This document shows positions 32,880-44,297 of a stretch of 64,000 nucleotides of DNA, in pieces. Position 1 is the stretch's first letter. Each line of letters opens with the position of its first letter. Source of the stretch: Aphrocallistes beatrix. Taxonomy: Eukaryota > Porifera > Hexactinellida > Sceptrulophora > Aphrocallistidae. The stretch spans positions 1,659,696-1,723,695 of the forward strand of contig OY725492.1 of assembly GCA_963281255.1 (NCBI GenBank). Direction: 5' to 3'. The notes under the pieces were generated by a model. That model ran no database searches. It worked only from the letters and a program-made list of their open reading frames with translations, and was not told where the DNA came from. The position numbers were made by a program, and so were the translations under genes.

Positions 32880-34205
32880 TTACTACTTAGGTCATTTCAT
32901 AAGTACTGAGCCGTGATCTGTATTCAGAAGTTAGTGAAAATATACTATTTTCGATTTGTCCATTGTATAGCTCAGGGGATCAGCTTTCGATTTGCATATA
33001 AGATTGCTGTGATAGAACAATTATGATGATTGGTACGTTCGATTTATATATGTACATGGTTTAGGTGACTGTTGAAAAATTGGAATCTCTCCATTGAAAA
33101 TGGCTTAAAATGAATTTAGTGATATCTTTTTTGAATTCGTGGAATAGGATGATTACAAGGTCAAATAATTAAGAACATCTTATAAATTAAAATGCTAGGA
33201 TTTTTTTTAAAAAATGTGAAAAATGTGTCCGAATTGATTGAAGAATTGGGAAGTCATAGAGGTGTGAAAATTGGCATGTAGGTGTCAAATGATATGACTA
33301 CGATTAAGTTCTAAGATCTAAGCGAAATTTTCACATCTCTGCAAAAAAATGAAAAACAATTTTTCACACCTTTTCTATACAAAATAAATGACTACACTAT
33401 CACAATAGAAATCATTGTACAAGTATGACACTACAATAGATCGTCATTGTTATTAATACTTCAAAGCCACAAATGATGTTTGATATCTTAAATGTATTAT
33501 AGTGTATGGGAATAAAAAAGATTATCTACATATTTTCACACCTTTATATACATATTTTCACACCATTTGATGAATTTTGAAAATAATGCTAGAGACTAGC
33601 TTCCAACGAGTGACATGGGGTTTTCAGGGGTGTAGATTTCGAATATCATATTTTCAGATCTATATGATAAATTATTTGTTTACTTTTGTTTATATTAGAT
33701 ACATAAAGTAAACAAATCTAAAAAATAGGCTAGAGACTTGCTTCCAACGGGTGACATGGGGTTTTCAGGAGTGTAGATTTCGAATATCATATCTTCGGAT
33801 ATATTTGAGAAATTATTCGTTCTTTTTTTACATATTTATATAGAATAAAAAATTCCCAAAATAGGTTCGATTGAGTAACTTCAGGCGCCCGTAGGGCGAC
33901 TCTGCGGATATGAAGTGTCCGCAAGCCGCGCAGCGCAAGCAAGCGAAGCGCGCTTGTATGTATGATGGAGTAAACGGTAGGTGTTCAGTACAATAACCTG
34001 TGATAAAAAGTAATTATGCAACTTTACGTGTATTTTTTCCCAATTTTCCCTAAAAATGGGACAAAAGTGGTAGTGTACCATTTCATAAACAATTTATTCC
34101 CAAGCCCAAAACCATAATGCTACAAATAAATCAATATTTGTGTTGGTTTTTTATATGTAGAATTTAATAGAAGGATCAGTTTTATTCTAAATTTGCTTAG
34201 AAAAT
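32880..34205. mobile_element. Repeat shared with 62440-62955 (reverse), interrupted by a Helitron
   Basis: 32880-33177 and 33957-34205 match 62955-62440 in reverse complement (landmarks TCCATTGTATAGCTCAGGGG, TTGAAAAATTGGAATCTC, AAACCATAATGCTACAAATA). The other copy lacks the Helitron, giving the empty site. Confidence 0.8.
33178..33956 (+). mobile_element. Helitron family 2, with demonstrable empty site
   Basis: Begins TCTTATAAATTAAAATGC and ends GCGAAGCGCGCTTG. The flanks AAGAACA|TATG fuse to AAGAACATATG in the copy at 62660-62675, with no duplicated bases. The 3' module is the same as in family 1 but the 5' 700 bp is different and includes two diverged ~125-bp direct repeats (33590-33690, 33720-33815). 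Confidence 0.9.
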
Positions 34206-34214
34206 AAATACAGC

Positions 34215-34740
34215 CTTAGGAACCTCTGAGCAATTCGCGGTTAAAAATTTGGTCGCGTCATCATCGCCTAATTTAAATGATAAATGCCTATTAGAGCTCA
34301 AATTTTAATTGTTTGAGATAAACAATTGTTCAATATAGATGTCTCAACAAAATTATCTTAATTAATTATGCTTACGTCATCATGATGACACAGCAATAAT
34401 GATGAATGGTTAATAGAAATAAAATGATAAGATATAGAAATAAACATATATTGTAGAAAGTGTTCAGTGTAGATGACTACAAAACTATGCTTATTAATTA
34501 TGCTGATGTCATCATGATGACACAGCCAAAATTTACATCCACAATTTTCATCCTACAAACTTTAATTGATGTAAAAAAAACCCTCAGACGGGCTAGAAGT
34601 GTGCTTCCACATTCCTTGGATGATGACACAATACATGTCATCCAAGGAATTTGGAAGCACACTTCTGGCCCGTCTGTGGGGGACTTTTTTCATTCATACA
34701 ATTACACAACCATGTTCAACTCAAAATGATGACTCATCAT
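34215..34740. repeat. Dispersed repeat with long hairpin, copy 1
   Basis: Matches 39090-39560 and, in part, 45570-45710 (landmarks TTTGGTCGCGTC, GAGATAAACAATTGTTCA, GTCATCATGATGACACAG). Contains the hairpin below. No coding sense. Confidence 0.75.
34585..34676. other. 41-bp-stem hairpin followed by T-run
   Basis: CAGACGGGCTAGAAGTGTGC... pairs with its reverse complement over 41 bp with two mismatches and a 7-base loop (CAATACA); GGGGGACTTTTTT follows. A paralogue is at 39448-39552. Confidence 0.85.
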
Positions 34741-35284
34741 AATAATCCAAAATATTGAATGCATTATTATGCTATCAAATGTTTCTCGAAAACATTTCCT
34801 CAAATTTTAAGAATGTTTTACACCTCAAGAGGTGTTAAAAATATTTGGAAACAAGAAGATATATATATATTAGATTACTTGATAGGGAATGTTTATTAGA
34901 CACCTTTTTGTTTGATAAATGTGGATGCAAACTGGGGTATTTTACTTTAAATAACTTCAATTATGAACATCATATCATGAACTTGTATGAGCCATACCAT
35001 AGCTACACAACGGCTACCCTCCTTTTAAGAACGAGGCCACTAGTACAGTAAACAAATGTTCTTTGTGACTAATAATGATTCTAGTCAGAATATATATCTG
35101 GACGCCAGCATAAACTATTAAGTTGGATGTATTGGCAAGGTACTAGTCATAAATTGTATTTTACTTCCTAGATCTATAGTATCCAGTGAAACGAGTCCTT
35201 TGGGACAGATTCAAACGTGTCCCGTGTTTTAGTCAAAAGCCGGAATATCCCTCCGCTGTCCCGTCTCGTCCCCGATTTTAGTAA

Positions 35285-35365
35285 CAACCGACAATGACGT
35301 CATACTTTCATGATTAGTCGACGTTTTCATGTGAGGCCCGAACTTAGTGGAGCTGTCACTTGAAA
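35285..35365 (-). mobile_element. Helitron core fragment
   Basis: ACAATGACGTCATACTTTCATG to GAACTTAGTGGAGCTG matches the family. 34740-35160 holds no recognised feature. Confidence 0.5.
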
Positions 35366-36168
35366 ATTGGTCCCCGGACCAATTTTCCCATGGAATTTTG
35401 GTCCGGTGGACCTTTTTTTTTCAGGGGAAATCGTTCCTACGACGATTTGCGATTTGCCAGCCAAAAGAACAAGATTCGCAGATCTAATTGCTAGGGCTAT
35501 AATTCCCTTAATCCCAAAACTTATGGGTGAAGATGTTGCCAGTATTCTCGATAATAAACAGAAGTTTATTCTGATTCTTATTCCATTTTCGTCAACTTAG
35601 TTATGTTAGGCCGGGTTTTAGTCTCTGGTTGCCATAAAAACCAAGCAACGTAACAGATTAGAATGCAAGGAGATTTGAGATGAACATTCAGCAAAACAGA
35701 CCCTCGGTTTGCAGAGCTAATGGCGAAAAAACACGAAAAAGTTTCTCATTGACTATCTAATTAGAATTCTAATTATATATACTACATGTTTAGATTATCT
35801 AATTTTCTGATACTATACCTCCTCAATTGGAGGGTTAACTGTGTTAAACAACGGGGTAACGGGTTGGAACCCCTGGTCTAGGCGCATGTAAAGATGATCG
35901 ACCCTTTTTAGGCGTTTGATTTGAAAATTATAAGCATAAAACCAATTTTCAATGAAAAAATTGGTCTCCCTGACCAATATTCCATGAAATAATAGTCTCC
36001 CGGTCCAATATTTCATGAAAAAATAGTCTCCCGGACCAATTTTCCTGAAAGAAATGGTCCCCCGGACCAATATTCTATGGAATATTGGTCCATTGCAGGA
36101 CCAAAATTTTCAGCATAGGACCAATTTTCCATTAAGAAATTGGTCCCCTGGACCATTTTTTTCGCGAA
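35362..36168. mobile_element. Foldback/palindrome array with GGTCCCCCGGACCAAT units
   Basis: Both ends carry TTGGTCC...GGACCAA palindromes. At 35945-36165 they form a tandem array of ~35-bp units (CTCCCGGACCAAT, TTCATGAAA). The middle (35440-35900) is unassigned single-copy sequence. Confidence 0.55.
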
Positions 36169-36261
36169 CAAAATTTTTCGTGACTGAACAATACCCAAAA
36201 TACTCCAACATGCCAAAGATTTAACTTAGTTAACTACAACTTTCTACTCCTAAAACTCAGT

Positions 36262-36865
36262 ATGTATAAATTTAGTAGTGAATCAATAACTTGTTTTAGC
36301 AATTACTTAAATGCAAGAAAGTTATTTAACAGCTGTATCTCTACGAAAAAGGAGATCTCATCAGGATTGTCACAGGGAAGTATTCTTGGTCCTCTACTCT
36401 TCTTAATTTTTATTAATATCTACCTTTGGTCCCGACCAATTCGAATATTAACTATACGCGGACGATAGTTTCACCACTGCTCATTAGCACAGTCCAGAGC
36501 CTACGACATCAATCACATGAATCTTTATCTGTTTATATCGGATCTAACTTACTGGAAAATGTTGAGGAAAAAAGGCTTCTGGGAATAACAGTAGATAATA
36601 AACTTTCTTGGTCTCCACATATAAACTGTATTGTCAAGAAAATTAGTACCTATTGTATTATATCAAGGTCTTACACAGAATCAAAAGAATCCTCCCAATT
36701 TATGCCCGTAAAACATACTACTACTCATTTATCTCTTCACATATGGACTACTGCTCTACAGTTTGGAGTGGTGCAGCTAATTACGAACTTGAAAGGTTAT
36801 TCATCCTTCGAAAAAATCAACCCGCGTCATTCTTGACAAAGATCTTTCGCCTATTCGGGGGCTAA
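36262..36865 (+). pseudogene. LINE (non-LTR) reverse transcriptase fragment
   Basis: EISSGLSQGSILGPLLFLIF is RT motif B of Jockey/CR1-type LINEs. YADDSFT, the catalytic box, follows at 36455 in another frame, and KRLLGITVDNKLSWSPHINC (thumb) in a third. About 40-60 residues between the box and thumb are deleted. No endonuclease or tail was found. Confidence 0.8.
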
Positions 36866-37073
36866 ACTTTTTAACCAACTGACAATGGATTTGAAACATG
36901 CCACCTATCTAGGTACTTCCGTAATATTCATTGAAATAAACGCCAATATATAGTTCCCTAAAATTTGGCGTTGTTCTATGTATATAATCACGAACACTAA
37001 TTAGAACTTCTTCAAGAACTTCAACTGCACATTTTGTTTTGTTTTGTTTGTGTTTTACTGTATGTATTTTGGG

Positions 37074-37512
37074 AGACGGACAATTCGTGACAAGACAGTT
37101 CGTGACAAGACAATTCGTGACAAGACAGTTCGTGACAAGACAATTCGTGACGGACAATTCGTGACAAAATTTGCAATCGGGCCCTTATTCTCAGATCGAC
37201 TTAAACTTAAACTTAACTTAAACTAAGTAAAAACTAAGTATTTACTTAGTTTTATTTGGTATACTTAGTATTTACTTAGTTTCGAGCAAAAAACTAAGTA
37301 TGGATTTAACCATTTAAGTATAAGTATAGCTAAGAAAACTTAATGAAAATTAAGTAATTACTTAGTAAGTTAAGTTTAAGTTAAGTCGATCTGAGAATAA
37401 GGCCCCTGATGTCTAGAAATTTTGTCACGAATTGTCTTGTCACGAAATGTCTTGTCACAAATTGTTCGTCACGAATTGTCTTGTCACAAATTGTCCTGTC
37501 ACGAATTGTCTG
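37074..37512. mobile_element. Foldback with ACAATTCGTGACAAG direct arrays in inverted orientation
   Basis: Six ~16-bp units (ACAATTCGTGACAAG) at 37075-37167 and the reverse-complement array at 37420-37511. Variation between units is low. The loop is occupied by the next element. Confidence 0.75.
37178..37408. mobile_element. Nested foldback with AACTAAGTA/TACTTAGTT units
   Basis: Ends GGGCCCTTATTCTCAGATCG and, reversed, GGGGCCTTATTCTCAGATCG, then GACTTAAACTTAAAC arrays and TACTTAGTTT/AAACTAAGTA palindromes in the middle. Confidence 0.75.
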
Positions 37513-37607
37513 TATTCCATGTATTTTTGTTAAATATATTATAGAATATCACTTTGTGAACAGGCATCCTCTCAAAATAAATTTTATCTATATATCTGTC
37601 TACTATA

Positions 37608-37968
37608 TAATCTAAATCACTCGAAAAATCACCAAATTTGTCAAATTTTCAATATTTGATGCATAATGATGACGTCATAACAGGTTGATGAGTCATTATT
37701 TTTTGATGAAAGTTTTATCATATTTGAGATATATAAATATACACATTATATTAAAATTTCAACCTTATATCACCTAAAATGGGCTTATAGTCGAAAGACT
37801 GAAATTTCTAATTATAAAAAAGGTGACAATGACGTCATAATTCCATGATGAGTCGACATTTTGGTCTGAGCTCAGAACTTAGTGTGGCCATAGCCAAAAT
37901 ATTCCCACATGTCAAAAGTCAGATTTCTGCCCTTGGCAGTTGCATTAATCGAGTTTTAATAGTAAGGA
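37608..37968 (-). mobile_element. Helitron lacking its GC-rich 3' module
   Basis: Core from AATCACTCGAAAAATCACCA to the 5' end TTAATCGAGTTTTAATAGTA; no AT tract (GCATTAATCGAG). Confidence 0.75.
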
Positions 37969-37980
37969 AATGTGTAATGT

Positions 37981-38937
37981 CACGGACACCTATATAAACG
38001 GACGTGACACTCTCATATCACGGTAAAATTCTAATAAGCCTAATTCGATCTACCATAACTTCTGTTCTACTTGGAATTTCTGCATAGTCTTGGTGTCTAA
38101 AAGCAAGGAAATCTTTCAAAAGATTATTCTATGCTCTTTGTTTTCCAGTTTAAGACCATTCAACGTCATTTCGGTTATTTTTGTAAATTTCTTTAATTTT
38201 TTCAAAATTCGCCGATTTTTAGTAGATTGTGAACTTGTATATAACATGTTCACGCACAATTGCATATATTCTTTTACGGAGTTTCTAAGCATTGTAATTG
38301 TTGAATCCGAGTCGTATGAATCCTAAAAATAATCAAATCATAGACTACTTAATACGACTCTCCTACTCGGGTCTTTAAAATCGGGTCCATTGTTACTATT
38401 GATATCTCGTAATCCACTCAGGTTACACATGTATAAATATGACAAAAATATTCCTATTTAACAATAATACATTTCATATGTGTAACCTGAGTGGATTACG
38501 AGATATCAATAATAACAATGGACCCGATTTTAAAGACCCGAGTAGGAGAGTCGACAGTCCATAGTATTAAGTAGCCTATGATTTGATTATTTTTAGGATT
38601 CCTACGACTCGGATTCAACAATTACAAGGCTTAGAAACTCAGAGAAAGTGAATATATGCAATTGTGCGTCCAAGAAACATGTTATATACAAGTTCACAAT
38701 CTACTAAAAATCGGCGAATTTTGAAAAATTTCGAGAAATTTATAAAAATAACCGAAAATGACGTTGAATGGTCTTAAACTGGAAATCAATGAGCATAGAA
38801 TTGTTTTTAGACTTGCTTTTAGACACCAAGACTATGCAGAAATTCCAAGTAGAACAGAAGTTATGGTGAATCGAATTAGACCTATTAGAATTTATCGTGA
38901 TATGAGAGTGTCACGTCCGTTTATATAGGTGTCCGTG
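37981..38937. mobile_element. 957-bp foldback element, arms ~445 bp
   Basis: CACGGACACCTATATAAACG at the left and its exact reverse complement at the right. The arms match almost throughout, around a ~60-bp loop at 38426-38484 (AAATATGACAAAAATATTCC). Several small indels distinguish the arms. Not coding. Confidence 0.9.
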
Positions 38938-38959
38938 GTATTGTGTGCCAAAATTCATT

Positions 38960-39030
38960 TTTAGTGTGCTTCCTATATTATTATATTGGATCTATGATCC
39001 AATATAATAATATAGTAGAACGGTACTAAA
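38960..39030. repeat. Palindrome ATATTGGATCTATGATCCAATAT, also at 6506 and 45240
   Basis: A ~19-bp stem around TAT, within a repeat that starts GTGTGCTTCCTATATTATTA and continues GTGGTGCACAGACCAGAGTT. The 45220 copy is near identical. Confidence 0.7.
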
Positions 39031-39089
39031 ATGAGTGCTGGTGTATCGTCGGCCGTAAGTGGTGCACAGACCAGAGTTATCGCCCTGAA

Positions 39090-39560
39090 ATCTTAAGGTT
39101 AAAAATTTGGTCGCGTCATCATCGCCTAATGATAAATGCCTATTAGAGCTCGAATTTTAATTGTTTGAGATAAACAATTGTTCAACAAAGTGTTCAATAT
39201 AGATGTCTCAACAAAATTATCTTAATTAATTATGCTTACGTCATCATGATGACACAGCAATAATGATGAATGGTTAATAGAAATAAATTGATAAGAGATA
39301 GAAATAAACATATATTGTATAAAGTGTTCAGAATAGATGACTCTACAAAATTACGCTAATTTATTTATGCTGACGTCATCATGATGACACAGCCAAAATT
39401 TACATCCACAAATTTCATCCTACAAGCTTTAATTGATGTAAGAAAAGCCCCTCACAGACGGGCTAGAAGTGTGCTTCCAAATTCCTTGGATGACTGGAAT
39501 TGTGTCATTATCTAGGGAATGTGGAAGCACACTTCTAGCCCGTCTGTGAGGGACTTTTTT
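39090..39560. repeat. Dispersed repeat with long hairpin, copy 2
   Basis: Paralogue of 34215-34740, same order of landmarks; directly follows the palindrome repeat above. Confidence 0.75.
39448..39552. other. 45-bp-stem hairpin followed by T7
   Basis: CCCTCACAGACGGGCTAGAA through GTGTGCTTCC pairs with the 3' arm; a few mismatches near the loop. GGACTTTTTTT follows. Confidence 0.85.
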
Positions 39561-39564
39561 TGCA

Positions 39565-40157
39565 CAGGGTGTAACAAAATTGATGCCCTTTTACAGAAGG
39601 CCAATCGGTTTTCCTTTTGTTTTGGGAACAATCTTGGCATGAGAGGTCTCTTATAGCTTTTAGCACCGATAGTATTCTTCAATCAATCACTGATGTCCTC
39701 TCTTAAAATAAAACGAAAAACTGGATTAGTTTTGACAAGAAAACTCCTATTTTTCATGTCCAAATACATTTTCCAACAAAACGGTGCTCCACTCACAAGG
39801 CTATAAGGACACAAAATTGGGGCAAACAACATCTAAAAGGATTCTGGACGAAAGGTACCTGGCCTGCCAACTCCTCAGACTTGAATCCAATCGAGAATTT
39901 GTGGGCTATTGTGCAGAGCGGAGTCGATGACATAGAGGAGGAAACGAATCTAAAAGTTCTTGAAAAACAGCTGAAATTCGCATGGACGCAGATAACCCCC
40001 GATATTTTAGATAACCTTGTTAGCAGTATGCCTGAGAAGGTTTAAATATGTGTTAAACTTAATGGTGGAATTATTGGAAAGTGATTAATGAACTACGCCT
40101 TTCTAATCGAAAATGATTATTGATAATTTGATAGGGCATCAATTTTGTTACACCCTG
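39565..40157 (+). mobile_element. Internally deleted Tc1-like element
   Basis: Perfect inverted ends of about 24 bp (CAGGGTGTAACAAAATTGAT...), TA on the right, CA on the left where TA is expected. 593 bp. Confidence 0.85.
39755..40044 (+). pseudogene. Tc1-like transposase C-terminal part, catalytic Asp to Asn
   Basis: FQQNGAPLTRL then, after a stop and shift, WPANSSDLNPIENLWAIVQS and NLVSSMPEKV to the natural stop. QQDG is expected at the second catalytic position; here the Asp codon is AAC. The N-terminal half is deleted. Confidence 0.8.
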
Positions 40158-40256
40158 TATATCTGTTTTCAATTTTTTCTTCTAATTTGCTTACTCTATT
40201 AAATATAAACTCTGGAATATTATTTCTCTAGCTAGATAATATTTTTGCTCACTGTT

Positions 40257-40400
40257 ATGCCCAACCGCTGTTCTGCTCCCAGGTGCACCACCTAAGCCTG
40301 ATGAACTTAGACACGCATGGCTTCAATCTCTCCACAGAGATTGCCTTGATGAACTCAAAGCTGTTAGAAGGTGCAGTATCATCTATTCTACCCTCATCTT
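40257..40400 (+). pseudogene. Possible THAP zinc-finger relic
   Basis: MPNRCSAPRCTT is followed one frame over by PPKPDELRHAWLQSLHRD and DELKAVRRC, in the order expected of a THAP module. Short and frameshifted; could be chance. Confidence 0.35.
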
Positions 40401-40441
40401 ACTATTCATTACACCCAGGAACTAAAAGCTCTCGTCTATCT

Positions 40442-40478
40442 CTCGAGTCTAAAGACACAAAGTGTCTTTAGACTCGAG
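40442..40478. other. Perfect 17-bp-stem, 3-base-loop hairpin
   Basis: CTCGAGTCTAAAGACAC, loop AAA, then the exact complement. No T-run follows. Confidence 0.9.
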
Positions 40479-40589
40479 ATGCTATATAATCCATTACCAT
40501 GGAATTATCTAGGAGCGCGAGACGCTCCTTTAGGCGTATGATATAAGCCCGAAAGTGTTTAGGAGTATGAGATGAGTCTTAATGGCCAT

Positions 40590-41345
40590 CATTTGTGTAA
40601 TTACATTATACCTTCGTCTGTTCCTTGGGATTATAGTCCAGTCAATCTACGAAAAATTTGGGTCCAGTTGGAACAAATTGCAACAGAATTTATTTCAGTG
40701 GTAAATAAACGAGGGATGCTACTTAAGTAATTTACTTTAATACCCTTTGGTGGAACATCTCTCTAAAGTGCCACTTTAAGTGCCATATTCGGACACATTT
40801 TTGAAGGTGTTAAAATGCATATAACTTCTACAGTTTTAAACTATTCCAATTTGTATTATGATATTCATAATCAGCATAAAGTTTCCCTCGTTTAAGTAGT
40901 GACATGACTATACTTTGTATTTGGAAATATTTTTTCCCTAGCAACGTAGGAATGTGTTAGGATTGTAGCAACATTCCATTCTCAAATTTTGTTCTAACCC
41001 TATCGACCCCTTGTTCGATCCCGTTCAGCTAGCGGGGTATAGTTATACATATATCGACCCTCTAAAGTGTCTTTTAACATGACTTTCAAAATTTACTTAT
41101 CACATAAATTATTTTTGGTACTATCCGAATATGCTATGTGATTGTTGTAATTTTTACTTTATTCTACATAGCTATTCATGTCCAGTCAATCTGTGATAGT
41201 TGGGACAAATTGCAACATAATTTAATTGAAAATTTATGCGAGAGAAGGTACTTAAATGATATACTAGTAAAATCCAAAAAAATCCCTTTGGTAGAGCATT
41301 CCAAAAGTACTCAAATTACTAGTAATCTTCAGTGATCAGTTCAAG
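40590..41345. repeat. Two diverged direct repeats ~560 bp apart
   Basis: GTCCAGTCAATCT...GGAACAAATTGCAACA at 40630 and GTCCAGTCAATCT...GGGACAAATTGCAACA at 41180, followed in both by TACTTAA and CCCTTTGGT segments. Not coding. Confidence 0.55.
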
Positions 41346-41555
41346 GACTGACGATTTCATTTCACGAATTAATTTGTCCTTTACACACACGCATTTTAGT
41401 ATTAAATGCACGTTAAATAATTAAGTATATAAATGCATAGAGAATGTTAATTTGTATACTTCCGTGGGTACATTTTAGCGGTAATTTATTTGATTTAATG
41501 ATGCGTTAACGTTAATGACGAGCCATTATTAGGGGTTTATTTGGTCAGTACATGT

Positions 41556-41771
41556 TAGAGGTCACAAGTCTCGCAACGAGCCTGAATTCTCGGCCCGACC
41601 CGACAGATTGAGGCCCGACCCCGGCCCGGCTTGATAGACTGAGGCCCGAGCCCGATCAGCCTTCGGGCTCGACCTATAGAAATTACTGATTGCTAGAGTA
41701 GAGGCAACGGGCCTGAATTCTCGGGGCGAGCCAGATCGGGCTTCGGGCTCGGGCAGGGCTTGCAACCTCTA
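41556..41771. mobile_element. GC-rich palindrome-array MITE, GGCCCGA units, 8-bp duplication
   Basis: TAGAGGTCACAAGTC and reversed right end TAGAGGTTGCAAGCC; interior built of CCCGACCCG, CGGGCTTCGGGCTCG. Flanks GTACATGT and CTACATGT (7 of 8). Confidence 0.8.
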
Positions 41772-41809
41772 CTACATGTAGATGCTATTATACACCTGTG
41801 ATTCAGATT

Positions 41810-41960
41810 CTCTTATAATGGCAGAATTATGCTCGGAAAAGTGAAATTTCTAATTATAAAAAGGGTGGCAATGACATCATAATTTCATAATATGTATACA
41901 TTTTCGTTTGAGATGGTTCGAATCTTTCACAATATATTCGGTATACCATAAATCAGCTTT
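41810..41960 (-). mobile_element. Helitron core fragment
   Basis: TTATAATGGCAGAATTATGC to ACATTTTCGTTTGAG matches the family core. No ends. Confidence 0.5.
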
Positions 41961-42016
41961 TAACGACTGGTGGTTTTTTTCTATCAATCCTTACAAAGAT
42001 GTAAAATATATGCTAT

Positions 42017-43094
42017 CATAGCCTACTGTATATAAGTCCTCACTCACAGTAACTTGCGGATTTTGGACTAGGAATGGGGTAGAAGATGGTTGAACTAATG
42101 CATGAACTGCCTTAAATCATTAACCAAGCACAATCGAACTTAGGAATGTATTACCAGCATATATAAATATGGTGTCCAAGTATCCATATCCGTTGTCAAA
42201 ATTTAGACTAGTCACCATATGATTCGCAATAGGTTATATTTGGGGAAAATTTAGTGATTTTCAGAGGCTGTTTGAGGGCATTTCTAAGTGTTTTTATTAT
42301 AAACTTTTTAGCATAGAACTGAGCTATGAATGGGTTGATGTGAAAAATTTGGATTTTTTTCATGGAATGTTGCTACATTACAGTGTTGCTATGAAAACGA
42401 TTTTGGTCAGTTGGGGTCATATCTTGAAAACCACAAGAGTTAGACATTAGAATGTATTTCAATTTGATAGCGAATAGAATACTTCCTATTAAGCGATAAT
42501 ATAATTTCGACGTCTAAATTCAATGGTTTATGAGATAAATTACCAAATGTGACCAGTATTATAAATTGACTAATAACTCGTAAACCATTGAATTCAGACA
42601 AATTAATTATATTATCACTTAATAGGAAATAGTCTATTGGCTATCAAATTGAATTGCATTCGAATGTCTAGCTCTTGTGGTTTTCAAAATATGACCCCAA
42701 CTGACCAAAACACGTTTTCATAGCAACACTGTAATGTAGCAACATTCCATGAAAAAAATCCAAATTTTTCGCATCAACCCATTCATAGCTCAGTTCTATG
42801 CTAAAAAGTTTATAATAAAAACACTTAGAAATGCCCTTAAACAGCCTCTGAAAATCAAATTTAAATTTGCCCCAAATATAACCTATTGCGAATCATTTGG
42901 TGACTAGCCTAAATTTTTACAACGGATATGGATACTTGGACATCATATTTATATATGCTAGTAATACATTCCTAAGCTCGAATGTGCTTGGTTAATGATT
43001 TAAGGCAGCTCATGTATTAGTTCAACCATCTTCTACCGCATCCCTAGTCCAAAATCCGCAAGTTACTGTGAGGCCTTATATACAGTAGGCTATG
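42017..43094. mobile_element. Complete palindromic CATAG element, 7-bp duplication
   Basis: CATAGCCTACTGTATATAAG and its complement at the ends; arms of ~500 bp mirror each other about 42560. ATGCTAT repeats exactly (42010-42016, 43095-43101). Non-coding. Confidence 0.92.
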
Positions 43095-43115
43095 ATGCTA
43101 TAAATATAGTATGGT

Positions 43116-43310
43116 ATATACAGTTGACTACGCTTTATAGGAGCACATCGGTCAGAGGATTAACCTGTTTAATAAGCAGAAAACCTCATTAACCGGAAAG
43201 AAGTTAGCATTCACGTATTAGCTCCTATTGACACGATTATGTTTTTGCATAAAATGACCCAATTAAGTGGTTAGTCCCATTAACCAGTGCTCCTATTAAG
43301 GCAGAGGTTC
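43116..43310. mobile_element. Broken pogo-like MITE
   Basis: CAGTTGACTACGCTTTATAG start related to 26331; the right end is replaced at AAGGCAGAGGTTCTTAACCT by a hAT-like tip. Confidence 0.6.
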
Positions 43311-43424
43311 TTAACCTGAGGTACGCCAACTTTACGAATACTAAGTAATTCTGACTTACTTCTACTGCGAGACTCTTGAAAGTAAACTATAATTGTAACA
43401 CGATATAATTGAACGGTAATGCGG

Positions 43425-43575
43425 AAATGGTATGACTTTTCGAAAAAGTAAATAGTTCGAATGCGGATTTAGGAAATAGTTCGACTTTTTATCATTAGGA
43501 TTAATGGTGTGTTTTTTTCGAACTATTTCCTTTTTTGGAAAGTCGAACTATTTCCGGTTTTGGTTCGAACTATTT
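43425..43575. repeat. Inverted array of AGTTCGAC/GTCGAACT units
   Basis: GGAAATAGTTCGACTTTT in one direction and AAAGTCGAACTATTTCC in the other, around an AT-rich centre; a palindrome-array relic. Confidence 0.6.
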
Positions 43576-44088
43576 TCACCATACCCAACAATTGTAAGGT
43601 CGCTTTAGCTTAGAACCTAGGACTTGTAGTTTGTCAAGTACAGAACCACGAATTGACGAATTGTTGAAAACAAAGCAGGCACAGCCTTCTCATTGAATTT
43701 TATGCCTAGTTTACGCAAAATACACAAGCGCGCTTCGCTTGTTTGCGCTGCGGGGCTGGCGGACACTTTGTGTGGCTCACATTCATTAATTCTAAGGTAG
43801 AAACATTTCTTAATACTTCTGTTTACTGTTATAATCGATATCACTCAAAGATCACAAAATTTTCACTTTTTGATGTGTAATGATGAGTAATCATTTTTTG
43901 ATGATAGTTGTATCACATGTGGAGAATATTAATATACACAGTCTATTAAAATTTCATCTTCTATGCGCTTAAAATGGCTGAGTTATAGTCTTAGTGGAGC
44001 CATAGCCAAAAGACTCCACTTGCCGAAAATCAGATTTCTGTGTCTTGCAGTTTCTTCAATTCAATCGTTACAGATAGATAGATAAATA

Positions 44089-44273
44089 CAGTCAGGGTCG
44101 CTTATTATGAATCCGCTTAATATGAACATTCGTTTATTATGAACTAACCTCCTGGTCCCAATTTTATATTTTAGATAGGATTTGTATTGAATCAAGTTCG
44201 CTTAATATGAAGTATCTCTATTATGAACATATTTTTTGGTCCCCTGGTGGTTTACAATAAGCGACCCTGACTG
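44089..44273. mobile_element. MITE, second copy of 19280-19463
   Basis: CAGTCAGGGTCGCTTATTAT ends, TA flanks, 185 bp. Confidence 0.88.
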
Positions 44274-44297
44274 TATATATATATATACGTATATACT

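Noticed and set aside
35813..36216. Frames rich in VRET, GPGDYF and ENWSYA repeats
   Set aside because: They come from the GGTCCCCCGGACCAAT tandem array.
38090..38326. 78-codon frame in the 957-bp foldback
   Set aside because: The complementary arm at 38600-38850 does not keep the frame and there is no recognisable motif.
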